Shown here: positions 33,416-42,231 of the stretch, one piece after another
Layout: every line of letters begins with the position of its first letter
Numbering within the stretch: the first letter of the stretch is position 1
NCBI GenBank assembly: GCA_039984715.1
Contig: JBDWUA010000012.1
Coordinates: 62,001-126,000, forward strand
Direction of reading: 5' to 3'
DNA: 64,000 nt
DNA from: JABSSA01 sp039984715
Lineage (GTDB): Bacteria; Pseudomonadota; Alphaproteobacteria; Rhodobacterales; Rhodobacteraceae
Position numbers and translations under genes: made by a program
The notes under the pieces: model-generated
Told to the model about the DNA's origin: nothing
The model's database searches: none
What the model saw: the letters and a program-made list of their open reading frames with translations, nothing else

Positions 33416-34737
33416 GACATCCGGTGCACCCGTTGGACAAAATTCCGCGCATCTTGCGGTGCAGAGCCCACGTGTTTCAAAGGATCAAAGACATCATCGG
33501 ACAAGTTCGGATATTCCGACTGAGCAACCGATTTCAAAGTACCGCCTTGTTCAGAGACTTTGGCGATGATCGCCTTAGTCGCGGCTTGTGCATCCGGTCG
33601 GGACATGTGTTCCGCCAATGCAAAGCTTAACGCCTCGGCCATCGCCAGCCCCGTCCCACCAGTCAGGGTCGACAGCATCCGATCGCTGGGTTCCAAAGTA
33701 TCGATTGTTTTCAAGGCTGTTCCCAACGCGGATGAAACAGACAAGATGACTTGCGGCAAGACTGCCCATTCAATCATCCAAGCCGCGCCATCGCGCTGGT
33801 GTTCCTGCCCTGCCGCTGCGTACAAACTGGACAATCCACCAGACGCGCACGCGTGAAGCGCGATCAATGTGGCGGGGCCCACCGGGTTTTGTTTCTGTGG
33901 CATTGTCGAAGATGATCCCGCCCCACCCAGTTGGATTTCAGCGACTTCAGTAACGGCCAGCGCGGATAGGCTTTTGCCTAGCCCGGCCAAGATTGCAGAC
34001 ACCCGAACATGCCAGGATGCAATCCCAAGGATAGGGCTGCGGTCCGTGTGCCAACTGCGCATGGGGTCAATCAAACCCAACGCCTCGGCCAACGCAGCAC
34101 GGGTTTCAGCCGCTTTTGACCCCAGCGCAGACCCCGTTCCACTTGCGCCACTTAAGCTGACCCATAGGCTGGTGTTTCTGAGGTTTTCCAATGCGTTCAA
34201 GGCATCCACAAGCGGAATTCCCCATTGCGCCATGACACCGCCCCATGTCGTCGGGGTTGCGTGTTGCCCCCATGTTCGGGCCACCATCGGTGTTGTGCTA
34301 TGATGCTCGGCAATCGCAGCCATTTTGGACAGGATCGATTTGAGGGTCGTTTCGTTTTGACCCAGAACCTGACGCAACCGCAGCATTAACCCGGTGTCTA
34401 TGATGTCTTGCGACGTCGCGCCCCAATGGATGTACTGCGCGTGTTCAGGCGCTTGCATCTCTTTACGAAATCCAGCAACTAATCCGGGGATGACAACACC
34501 GTTCTGGCGCGTGGCCTCACGGAAATCTGCCGGATCAAGCTGAACCTCAAGACTGGCGCGGTGGATGGCCTTTGCCGAAATTTCAGGGATAACCCCCAAC
34601 GCACCCTGTGCCTTAGCCAAAGCGCCTTCCGTCAAAAGCAGTGCGCGCACTTCGGCGGAGTCGGTGAACAGGCGTCCAACCTCGCCCGTATCGAACAACC
34701 CACCCAGATAAGAAGACCCAAATATCGACGCAGCCAT
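33412..34737 (-). CDS. pcaB: 3-carboxy-cis,cis-muconate cycloisomerase
   Basis: 441 residues, fumarase/aspartase superfamily. Converts 3-carboxymuconate to 4-carboxymuconolactone in protocatechuate ortho-cleavage. The family signature GGAGSSSTMPQKQNP is intact, with the helical region WGATSQDIIDTGLMLRLR and TWGQHATPTTWG. It lies 3 bases after pcaD and overlaps the MFS gene. The usual pcaC and pcaHG genes are not between or next to them. Adenylosuccinate-lyase-like relatives were considered, but the PcaB length and phrasing fit better. Confidence 0.9.
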   Translation of the reverse strand: MAASIFGSSYLGGLFDTGEVGRLFTDSAEVRALLLTEGALAKAQGALGVIPEISAKAIHRASLEVQLDPADFREATRQNGVVIPGLVAGFRKEMQAPEHAQYIHWGATSQDIIDTGLMLRLRQVLGQNETTLKSILSKMAAIAEHHSTTPMVARTWGQHATPTTWGGVMAQWGIPLVDALNALENLRNTSLWVSLSGASGTGSALGSKAAETRAALAEALGLIDPMRSWHTDRSPILGIASWHVRVSAILAGLGKSLSALAVTEVAEIQLGGAGSSSTMPQKQNPVGPATLIALHACASGGLSSLYAAAGQEHQRDGAAWMIEWAVLPQVILSVSSALGTALKTIDTLEPSDRMLSTLTGGTGLAMAEALSFALAEHMSRPDAQAATKAIIAKVSEQGGTLKSVAQSEYPNLSDDVFDPLKHVGSAPQDARNFVQRVHRMS

Positions 34738-34740
34738 AAG

Positions 34741-35529
34741 TCAGATATGTCCCGTTTCGTGCATGAAATCAGTTAGGATTTGAGCAAATTCTTCGGGTTT
34801 CTCAACACAAGGCAAATGCCCTGCCCCACGGATCAACTGGAACCGACTGCCCCGGACAAGATCGACCGTTTCGCGCACGAGATCTGGCGGCGTTGAGCCG
34901 TCCTCGCTGCCTGCAATCCCAAGAACGGGCAAACGCAATCCTGACGTTGGTGAAAAGAAATCCGTGCCCGAGATGGCAGCACTGCAACCCATGTACCCTT
35001 CGACAGGCTGGCGCACCAACATGTTGCGCCACAGTTCGATATCCGGCCCTGCGCGAAATGCACTGGAAAACCAACGCTCAAGAATTGACTCTTCAAGCGC
35101 CCTAATCCCGCCTTTTCGTACGCTTTTAATGCGGTCATTCCACATATCGGTCGTGCCGATTTTTGCGCCCGTGTTGGACAAGACCATGGTGCGGATAAGG
35201 TCCAGCCGTTTGACGGCCAAACCTTGTGCGATCATTCCACCAATCGACAACCCGACGAACAGAGCATCGTTAAATCCCAGCTGATCCATCAAGGATTCCG
35301 CGTCCGAAATCAGTGTCCCCATCGAATACGGCCCGGCAGGGCATGTCGATAATCCGTGACCACGTTTGTCATACCGCAGTATGCGCAAACCTTTCGGCAA
35401 CAATGGCATGATCGGATCCCAAAGACGCAAGTCGGTGCCCAGTGAGTTTGCAAAAACAACCGGAGCTCCGTCGTCAGGACCATCAATTCGATAGTTCAAA
35501 CGCGCCGTGCCGACATCAGCCATTTTCAT
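34741..35529 (-). CDS. pcaD: 3-oxoadipate enol-lactonase
   Basis: 262 residues. Alpha/beta-hydrolase that opens 3-oxoadipate enol-lactone to 3-oxoadipate. Motifs: FANSLGTDLRLWD at the oxyanion site, YDKRGHGLS, nucleophile GLSIGGMIAQG, acid in AGSEDGSTPP, and His in RGAGHLPCVEKPEEFA. Start at ATG 35529 has AGGAG 7 bases upstream. Transcribed before pcaB. Confidence 0.92.
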   Translation of the reverse strand: MKMADVGTARLNYRIDGPDDGAPVVFANSLGTDLRLWDPIMPLLPKGLRILRYDKRGHGLSTCPAGPYSMGTLISDAESLMDQLGFNDALFVGLSIGGMIAQGLAVKRLDLIRTMVLSNTGAKIGTTDMWNDRIKSVRKGGIRALEESILERWFSSAFRAGPDIELWRNMLVRQPVEGYMGCSAAISGTDFFSPTSGLRLPVLGIAGSEDGSTPPDLVRETVDLVRGSRFQLIRGAGHLPCVEKPEEFAQILTDFMHETGHI

Positions 35530-35540
35530 CGCACTTCTCC

Positions 35541-36731
35541 TTAGTCGTTCAGACGCAGATGGGCCATGATCTGCCCATGATCAGATGCAAGCTTGTTATA
35601 GGGGGCTTCTGGGTGGCTGCCATCGGTCAAGTGATCATTGAACGCGCTGAAATATTCCATCTCGCCTATACTGCTTGGCGCGTCGCCCAAGAAGTGCCGC
35701 GACATAAATATCTGGTCGATGCTTTCAAATGCTCCACCAAAGGCGGACGTAAAGATCATGTCGCGCGTGGACCGCCGGATGAATTGCCGTTCGGCAGAAT
35801 GCAGGCGACGGGATTCGATGGCTTCGCGAATTTCCGTGTTTTCTTCATCGGAATAGCGATCTCGGCGGGTTTTAGCATCGTGGCGTTGCATCCAAGCATA
35901 GTTTTTGAATGGCACTTCGCCGCTGATGATCTCGGTACTAACGGCGTGTTCTCCGTCATTGAAATCCCCCAGCACCATCACTGGATAACCAGCATCCAGT
36001 TCTGCAACAATCGCGCGTCGCAACACCCATGCTTCGGCAGTGCGACGCAACGCCGAACGCAAGCTGCCCAAAGCGCGCCCTACGGCATCGTATTGTGTCA
36101 GATCAGCCTCTGGCGCAAATTCTGCACCTTCGGGACGGACATATTCGCCAAGCTTGGATTTAAGATGGCAATTGAAAACGCTGACCACGTGATTGCCGAT
36201 CGGAATGCGCACCTTCAAGATTGGGCGGCTTAGGCGGCTGATCCGGAATGATCCGCCATCGCCATCAGCCAATCCCGTTAGTGGGATATCAATAGGGTCG
36301 TCCAAATCCTGAATGATCTCGGGCTCGCCCTCAAATCCACGTCGCGACAGGGTCGCCACGCCCGGACGGCGATGCCCTGCGGCTCCATCCGAAACATTGC
36401 GCGCAAAGGCCAAGGACGCAGAGCCATACGATCCATATGCCAGTTTCGAAAATATCGCCTTGCGCCGGTATCGTTTGTCGCGCCCCGGAATATGCGCGGC
36501 ATTGCCTGCTTCGCCTTCCGCATCCGCTTGCGCAATGACATCGCGCAACGCGTCTTCTTCAAAAATTTCCTGAAAACACACAACGTCTGCATTCAACGTC
36601 TGAACTTGTTCAGACAGCCAATCCGCCTTCCACGCGTATTCTTCCGGGGTGTAGGATTGAAACCGGTAATATTCCTGATCCGCCCCAATCAGGTTTTTGA
36701 CATTGAAAGACGCGATAGTAAATTGAGTCAT
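35541..36731 (-). CDS. Endonuclease/exonuclease/phosphatase-family protein
   Basis: 396 residues. EEP fold landmarks: ASFNVKNL at the start, VVCFQEIFEEDAL (metal Glu), NCHLKSKLG, MVLGDFNDGEHAV and the C-terminal SDHGQIMAHL His. Metal-dependent hydrolysis of nucleic acids or phosphoesters is expected; the substrate is unknown, and no signal peptide is seen. It ends 11 bases before pcaD and overlaps the dehydratase gene (ATGA), so it sits inside a longer minus-strand transcript. Confidence 0.8.
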   Translation of the reverse strand: MTQFTIASFNVKNLIGADQEYYRFQSYTPEEYAWKADWLSEQVQTLNADVVCFQEIFEEDALRDVIAQADAEGEAGNAAHIPGRDKRYRRKAIFSKLAYGSYGSASLAFARNVSDGAAGHRRPGVATLSRRGFEGEPEIIQDLDDPIDIPLTGLADGDGGSFRISRLSRPILKVRIPIGNHVVSVFNCHLKSKLGEYVRPEGAEFAPEADLTQYDAVGRALGSLRSALRRTAEAWVLRRAIVAELDAGYPVMVLGDFNDGEHAVSTEIISGEVPFKNYAWMQRHDAKTRRDRYSDEENTEIREAIESRRLHSAERQFIRRSTRDMIFTSAFGGAFESIDQIFMSRHFLGDAPSSIGEMEYFSAFNDHLTDGSHPEAPYNKLASDHGQIMAHLRLND

Positions 36732-37699
36732 TCGATATACTCCAAAGCACGTGCAAATACAGACGTGTCAACATTGCCGCCCGAAATCACCACAACAACA
36801 TCATCGCCGTCAATTTTGTCGCCGTGATATAATGCAGCGGCCAGCGCAACTGCGCCCCCCGGTTCCGTCACTAATTTCAGTCGAAGGAATGCTTGGGCCA
36901 TTGCGCGCAGCGCGTCTTTGTCACTGACGACCATGCCGGGCCCACACAGGCGTTCCATAATCGGAAAGGTGATTTCCCCTGGGGACGGCGTAATAATGGC
37001 ATCACATAAGCCGCCCGACGTCTTTTCGTTGTGTTCAATCTTACCGGACACCAGAGAACGTGCGACATCGTCGAAGTTTTCGGGTTCAACCGAACGCGCA
37101 CGAAGGCCGCGCGCATCCGCTTCAAATGCCAGCGCTATGCCCGAAGTCAGCCCACCGCCACCACAACAGACGAGAACATCGGCCTCATGCACACCTTGCT
37201 CTGCACATTGCGCGGCGATCTCCAGCCCCGTTGTGCCTTGGCCCGCAATCACTTGTGGTTCATCAAACGGTTTGATCAACGTCAATTCGCGGTCAGCCGC
37301 GATTTTGGCACCGATTTCATCTCGGTCTTCCGACCCTCTTTCATAAAGAACTACTTCCGCACCGAAGTCGCGAGTGTTCTGAATTTTCAGTTTGGGTGCA
37401 TCGGAAGGCATAACAATGACCGCAGGAACGCCGTGCAGTTGGGCGGCGTGGGCCACGCCTTGGGCATGGTTGCCGCTGGAATATGCAATCACGCCTTTGC
37501 TGCGTACATCAGCGTCCAATGCCGAAACAGCAGACCAGCCCCCCCGGAATTTAAAGCTGCCTGTGACTTGTAAACATTCCGGTTTGACCCAAACACGCCG
37601 ACCGGCAATCTTGTCCAGAAAGGGTGATGTCAACAATGGCGTGCGCCGCGCGTGGCCAGACAGACGAAGGGCTGCGGCCCGGATCATTTTGATATTCAT
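36728..37699 (-). CDS. Threonine/serine dehydratase-like PLP enzyme
   Basis: 323 residues, fold type II. The PLP lysine is in GSFKFRGGWSA; SSGNHAQGVAHAAQ and the glycine-rich phosphate loop CCGGGGLTSGIA are intact. There is no C-terminal ACT regulatory domain, so it resembles short catabolic threonine dehydratase or eukaryote-type serine racemase and beta-hydroxyaspartate dehydratase. The exact substrate is not resolved. Overlaps by four bases with both neighbours, forming a translationally coupled chain. Confidence 0.87.
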   Translation of the reverse strand: MNIKMIRAAALRLSGHARRTPLLTSPFLDKIAGRRVWVKPECLQVTGSFKFRGGWSAVSALDADVRSKGVIAYSSGNHAQGVAHAAQLHGVPAVIVMPSDAPKLKIQNTRDFGAEVVLYERGSEDRDEIGAKIAADRELTLIKPFDEPQVIAGQGTTGLEIAAQCAEQGVHEADVLVCCGGGGLTSGIALAFEADARGLRARSVEPENFDDVARSLVSGKIEHNEKTSGGLCDAIITPSPGEITFPIMERLCGPGMVVSDKDALRAMAQAFLRLKLVTEPGGAVALAAALYHGDKIDGDDVVVVISGGNVDTSVFARALEYIE

Positions 37700-38514
37700 A
37701 ACATCTTATCCATCCAAGTATTCAACGCGTCTAGCGCTTCTGGTTCGTCTAAAAATGGCACATGACCCCGGTCATTGACTTCGGTCGCGATCATATCGGG
37801 TCGTTTGGCGCACATCTTTTGAAAGGTGTCGGCACGAAACAAATTGGACCCGCTTCCGCGCAATGCGCATAAAGGAAAACCCTTCAACGCATCAAAAAAG
37901 GGCCAAAGATCAGGGATATCTGTTTCGACTTCTACTGCGTTGCGCAAAGCTGGATCATAAGTGATATCCAGTCCCTTTTCGTCCTGTACGAAATGCAACT
38001 GCGCTTCTTCCAGCCAACGCTGTTCAGGGACATTTTTGAACCCAACAGACGCCGCCCGCAAAGCGCGCGCCGCGTCGTTATGCGTGCGCGCATTGGGGCG
38101 CCGTCCCAAATACGTCATGATATTCCCAAGCCCAGCAGTGTCCAATTCAGGTCCGATATCGTTCAAAGCAACGCCCAACAATCGATCGGGCACAGTGGCC
38201 GCCAGCCCCATAGCTTGCAACCCGCCGCGCGACGTTCCCAAAATAGCAACGCGATCCAAATTTAGATGATCCAAAAGGCCCAGAATGTCCTGACATTCGA
38301 CTGGCACGTTATAGTTCTGCCATTTTGGATCCCAATCTGATCCACCGCGCCCACGCATATCCATCGTGATCACGCGGCACCGGGTCAGATGCCCAGCGAC
38401 ATATCGAAAATCCTCACCTGTCCGCGTCAGACCGGGCAGACATAAAAGAGGCAAACCAGACCCCGTGTCTGTATAATGCAGGGACAATCCGTCTGGTGAC
38501 GTAAACTTGGCCAT
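37696..38514 (-). CDS. Alpha/beta hydrolase
   Basis: 272 residues from ATG 38514 (MAKFTSPDGLSLHYTD), giving TAATG overlap with the haloacid dehalogenase stop; a longer frame to 38574 is less likely. Motifs: CLPGLTRTGEDF, DMRGRGGSD, nucleophile GTSRGGLQAMG, and His in NDRGHVPFLDEPEALD. The latter is close to enol-lactonase-like hydrolases. It is in a coupled chain: dehalogenase, hydrolase, dehydratase, EEP protein, pcaD, pcaB, MFS. Substrate unknown. Confidence 0.85.
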   Translation of the reverse strand: MAKFTSPDGLSLHYTDTGSGLPLLCLPGLTRTGEDFRYVAGHLTRCRVITMDMRGRGGSDWDPKWQNYNVPVECQDILGLLDHLNLDRVAILGTSRGGLQAMGLAATVPDRLLGVALNDIGPELDTAGLGNIMTYLGRRPNARTHNDAARALRAASVGFKNVPEQRWLEEAQLHFVQDEKGLDITYDPALRNAVEVETDIPDLWPFFDALKGFPLCALRGSGSNLFRADTFQKMCAKRPDMIATEVNDRGHVPFLDEPEALDALNTWMDKML

Positions 38515-39200
38515 TACGCGTTCGACAGGTTTGGGATTCCGGTCAGGTCTTTCAAAATATGTGCCGGTTTCCACGGCAACCGATCCATCGGTTCGCCTGC
38601 TCTATTTACCCAACCCGTCTGAAACCCATGACCCGTCGCCGCCGCCGCGTCCCATCCATTCGAGGACACGAACAAAACCTCATTGGTGGTGCATCCAAAA
38701 TGCTGTGTCACCAGGTCGTAAACCACGGATGCCGGTTTGAATATTCCGACAGATTCAACCGACAGGACCGCGTCCAATAGTTCGGAAATTCCAGCAGATT
38801 TAACCGCACCGTCCAACATATCCGGTGATCCATTGGACAGAATGGCAGTTTGTTTCCCCGCAGACTTTAGTGCCGCCAACATATCGGGCACTTCGGGATA
38901 GGCCTGCAATTCCCAATAAAGCTGCAAAAGCCGTTCTCGCAATGCAGCATCCCCATCATGGCCCGTTTTCTCAAGCGCCCAATCCAAGCCTTCTTGCGTG
39001 ACGGTCCAGAAATTGGTGTGCGCCCCAGAAACGGCACGAAGCCATGTGTATTGCAACTGCTTTAGGCGCCAATGTTCGGCCAGGATGGGCCAGCTGTCTT
39101 GAATTGCCGCAAAATCGGGTTCTGCTGCGGCCTGTCGCGCGGCTGCGGCCACATCAAACAAAGTTCCGTAGGCGTCAAAGACAACTGTCGTAATTGGCAT
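38514..39200 (-). CDS. Haloacid dehalogenase type II (HAD superfamily)
   Basis: 228 residues from ATG 39200 (MPITTVVFDAYGTLFD), with AGGGAG 7 bases upstream; frames starting at 39206 or 39257 are less supported. The nucleophile Asp is in VFDAYGTLFD, the Ser/Thr motif in ILSNGSPDM, the Lys in GIFKPAS and the acidic motif in FVSSNGWDAAAA, all as in L-2-haloacid dehalogenases. It removes halide from 2-haloacids with inversion. First gene of the coupled minus-strand chain. Confidence 0.93.
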   Translation of the reverse strand: MPITTVVFDAYGTLFDVAAAARQAAAEPDFAAIQDSWPILAEHWRLKQLQYTWLRAVSGAHTNFWTVTQEGLDWALEKTGHDGDAALRERLLQLYWELQAYPEVPDMLAALKSAGKQTAILSNGSPDMLDGAVKSAGISELLDAVLSVESVGIFKPASVVYDLVTQHFGCTTNEVLFVSSNGWDAAAATGHGFQTGWVNRAGEPMDRLPWKPAHILKDLTGIPNLSNA

Positions 39201-39366
39201 TAGCATTCTCCCTTGGGCAAAGGATGTCACGCCTCGCCGTTCGGGAAAAGGCCACAAATTCCGTCAACGGGATTTAGCACACAAACAGCCGCACACGGCG
39301 TCGCCGACATCATCAGCGAATTGCATCCCAATCACCGCCAAGCGAAGTGGTCTATGAATGATACGT

Positions 39367-40158
39367 TTACAAGTTATCCGCTTGCGGCATTCCAAGAACG
39401 TGGAACCCACCATCAACACGGATAACCTCGCCCGTCGTACACGCACCGCCATCAGAGCACAGATAGACAGCCGTTGCGCCAACAGCCTCAAGCGTCGCAT
39501 TTTCACGCAGTGGAGCGTTTTGCCCCGTGTGTTTATAGGTCTTGCGCGCACCGCCAATTGCAGCACCGGCCAGCGTTTTCATCGGGCCCGGGCTGATTGC
39601 ATTAACACGCACACCGTCAGGTCCAAGATCATTTGCCAAATAGCGTGTTGCAGATTCCAAAGCAGCCTTGGCGACCCCCATCACGTTATAGCTGGGAACA
39701 ACGCGGTTCGACCCTTGATAAGTCAGCGTCAAAAGCGTTCCGCCATTGTCGATCATCAAAGGATGCGCGCGACGCGCCACTTCGATGAAGGAATACGCGC
39801 TGATCTCAAGCGAATGTTTGAAATTGGCACGGCTCGTGTTCAAAAACCGCCCCGTCAATTCGGATTTGTCCGAAAAGGCGATTGCGTGCACCAGAAAATC
39901 AATTGTTGGCCAACGCGCACCTAATGCGTCAAATGCAACATCAAGACTGTCGTCATCCGTAACATCCACATCAACCATGAAATCAGAGCCGACCGATTGC
40001 GCCAGCGGTTCAAGTCGTTTTCCAAACGCCTCGCCCTGATACGTAAAGGCAAGCTCGGCCCCGGCTTCATGCAACGCTTTCGCGATGCCCCACGCAATAG
40101 ACCGGTCATTGGCAACGCCCATGACCAGCCCACGTTTTCCTGAAAGAGATCCTGTCAT
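39367..40158 (-). CDS. fabI: Enoyl-[acyl-carrier-protein] reductase
   Basis: 263 residues. NAD(P)H-dependent last step of each elongation cycle in type II fatty-acid synthesis. Short-chain dehydrogenase features: GVANDRSIAWGIAKAL (cofactor), HAIAFSDKSEL, and YNVMGVAKAAL with the catalytic Tyr and Lys; ISPGPMKTLAGAA is typical of FabI. It ends the fabA - (membrane protein) - fabB - fabI series, 9 bases after fabB. A triclosan or similar inhibitor response is not indicated. Confidence 0.95.
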   Translation of the reverse strand: MTGSLSGKRGLVMGVANDRSIAWGIAKALHEAGAELAFTYQGEAFGKRLEPLAQSVGSDFMVDVDVTDDDSLDVAFDALGARWPTIDFLVHAIAFSDKSELTGRFLNTSRANFKHSLEISAYSFIEVARRAHPLMIDNGGTLLTLTYQGSNRVVPSYNVMGVAKAALESATRYLANDLGPDGVRVNAISPGPMKTLAGAAIGGARKTYKHTGQNAPLRENATLEAVGATAVYLCSDGGACTTGEVIRVDGGFHVLGMPQADNL

Positions 40159-40167
40159 AATATCATC

Positions 40168-41397
40168 TTATCCGTGAAATCTAGATAGGATCATCGATCC
40201 ATTTGTGCCGCCAAATCCAAAGGAATTTGTCATCACGCTGTCGAGACCCGCATTTTCAACCAACGACGTTGCCACTTCTCCGGCTTCAAGCGCAGGATCC
40301 AAGGTTTCGACATTAATCGAAGGTGTAATGAAATCATTGTCCAGCATCAGCAAACTAAAGATCGCTTCTAGCGCGCCCGCAGCGCCTTGGGCATGCCCGG
40401 TCATTGATTTCGTCGAACTGACCAGCGGTTGTGTGCGCCCCGCAAAGGTGCGTCGTACCGCTTCGATTTCGCCGACATCCCCCACAGGTGTGGATGTGCC
40501 ATGCGCATTGATATACCCAACTTCGCGTTCTTTGGGCAGTGTACTTAGCGCAAGTTCCATTGCGCGTTGCCCACCTTCACCGGACGGCGCGACCATATCG
40601 TGCCCGTCTGATGTGGCGGCGTAACCTGTCACTTCGGCATAGATTTTAGCGCCGCGCGCCTTTGCGTGTTCAAGGTCTTCCAAAACAAGGATGCCCCCGC
40701 CGCCCGAAATGACAAACCCGTCCCGATCCGCATCAAACGCCCGCGATGCGCGGTCCGGTGTGTCATTGTATTTGGAAGACATCGCCCCCATCGCATCAAA
40801 GAGACACGACAAGGTCCAATCCAATTCTTCCCCACCACCGGCAAACATAACGTCTTGTTTGCCCAGCATGATCTGTTCAGCGGCATTTCCAATGCAATGC
40901 AACGATGTCGAACAAGCGGACGTTATCGAATAGTTGATCCCCTTGATCTTATAAGCTGTCGACAAGTTGGCGCTGATTGTCGAACACATGGCCTTTGGCA
41001 CTGCAAAGGGACCAATCCGTTTGGTCGCGCCTGTTTTCAAAACCGTTTGATGAGCGGTCAACATCGCCGAAGTCGACGGTCCACCTGACCCGGCAATCAA
41101 CCCGGTGCGCGGGTTCGAAACATCACTGTCGCCCAAACCTGCATCCGCGATGGCTTGTCCCATCGCGATATAAGCATACGCGGCACCCGGCCCCATGAAT
41201 CGCAATGCGCGTTTGTCGATATGTTCGGAAGGGTCCAAATTAATTGCGCCAGCAATCTGGCTTCGAAACCCGTGTTCGACCATTTGATCATTGGCGGTGA
41301 TGCCGGAACGGCCTGTTTTGAGGCTATCCAACACTTCAATTGCGTTGTTTCCAACGGACGAGACGATCCCCAATCCTGTGACCACGACACGGCGCAT
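40168..41397 (-). CDS. fabB: 3-oxoacyl-[acyl-carrier-protein] synthase I
   Basis: 409 residues from ATG 41397 (MRRVVVTGLGIVSS), with GAGGAG 7 bases upstream; a frame extending to 41511 has no such signal. Elongating condensing enzyme needed for unsaturated fatty acids, with active Cys in TSACSTSLHC and His in NAHGTSTPVGD and TGHAQGAAGA. Upstream lies a 216-base gap that holds a long hairpin, then a small membrane protein gene and fabA. The hairpin may set separate fabB expression. Confidence 0.95.
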   Translation of the reverse strand: MRRVVVTGLGIVSSVGNNAIEVLDSLKTGRSGITANDQMVEHGFRSQIAGAINLDPSEHIDKRALRFMGPGAAYAYIAMGQAIADAGLGDSDVSNPRTGLIAGSGGPSTSAMLTAHQTVLKTGATKRIGPFAVPKAMCSTISANLSTAYKIKGINYSITSACSTSLHCIGNAAEQIMLGKQDVMFAGGGEELDWTLSCLFDAMGAMSSKYNDTPDRASRAFDADRDGFVISGGGGILVLEDLEHAKARGAKIYAEVTGYAATSDGHDMVAPSGEGGQRAMELALSTLPKEREVGYINAHGTSTPVGDVGEIEAVRRTFAGRTQPLVSSTKSMTGHAQGAAGALEAIFSLLMLDNDFITPSINVETLDPALEAGEVATSLVENAGLDSVMTNSFGFGGTNGSMILSRFHG

Positions 41398-41493
41398 AGG
41401 CGCACTCCTCTTTGACAGCACTGACTGTGTAGGACAGCCGCACGTAAGGGTGCAACCAGATAGAGTGTTTTTGCGTGGCCCACGTAAACAAGC

Positions 41494-41527
41494 CAAAACC
41501 AAAACATCCAACGATGTATTGGTTTTG
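41494..41527. terminator. Long hairpin in the fabB leader
   Basis: CAAAACCAA (41494-41502) and ACATC (41504-41508) pair with GATGT (41513-41517) and TTGGTTTTG (41519-41527): 14 bp with one A/A mismatch and a CAAC loop. It lies 97 bases upstream of fabB and 87 bases after the membrane protein gene, on the minus strand followed by GCTTGTTTAC. Terminator or leader attenuator are both possible. Confidence 0.5.
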
Positions 41528-41613
41528 TGTTAGACAGTCATGCAGTTCAGAGTTCGCAAAGCAACTGACCAGACATCAAAGTCAGTGGGTCAATCAACGA
41601 AAATAATTACGTG

Positions 41614-42129
41614 TTACGATCTGCGAAACTGCACCGACAAATGTTGTGAGATACCAATCGCGACGATTGCATAGAGTATATGACCGTACAAAGCGGCCCA
41701 CGTAATGCCCGAGAATTTTAAGAACGGCGGCATCCCTGCAACCAAATGTGCCATAACGTACAGCGCGAACACCCATTGGATCACCCCGAATGCGACGGCC
41801 ACAACAAACCACGGCACCATTGGTGCAAATCGTTTCCAGATCGGACGACCAATCAAAGCGAATGCAAGGGGGTAACAAATCATGCCTGCAAAGAAGTGAA
41901 GCAAATAGGCCGCTGGTTTCGATCCAAATCCGGCAACAGTTTTGAAAACCGAACCTGCCAACGGCACAGGCGCAAGTTTCGAACCACCAATCAATGGGCT
42001 GATTCCTTGGCCAAAAATTTCAAACGCCAAAGTGCCAAACCCGCCGGCAATCAGTAGAACCAAAAGTCTTTCTACAGACAGAAAGCTTCTTTGATCCGCA
42101 AACTGGATTGTACCATCACTGCTGGCCAT
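41614..42129 (-). CDS. Four-helix membrane protein between fabA and fabB
   Basis: 171 residues with four predicted membrane helices (about 20-40, 70-92, 100-122 and 135-160) and a short charged tail, QFRRS. No family is recognised with confidence. It is on the same strand as fabA and fabB, in a place where most alphaproteobacteria have nothing, with gaps of 102 and 216 bases. A link to fatty acids or membrane lipids is an inference from position only. Confidence 0.75.
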   Translation of the reverse strand: MASSDGTIQFADQRSFLSVERLLVLLIAGGFGTLAFEIFGQGISPLIGGSKLAPVPLAGSVFKTVAGFGSKPAAYLLHFFAGMICYPLAFALIGRPIWKRFAPMVPWFVVAVAFGVIQWVFALYVMAHLVAGMPPFLKFSGITWAALYGHILYAIVAIGISQHLSVQFRRS

Positions 42130-42231
42130 CGCAAAACTCCGTACTTGTTAAAACCACAAGCCGCAGTTTAGCCGGAAGAGCGTTATTTTTACCTTAACCC
42201 GATTGTGGACTTATCCTGCAGCGTCGTCAGG

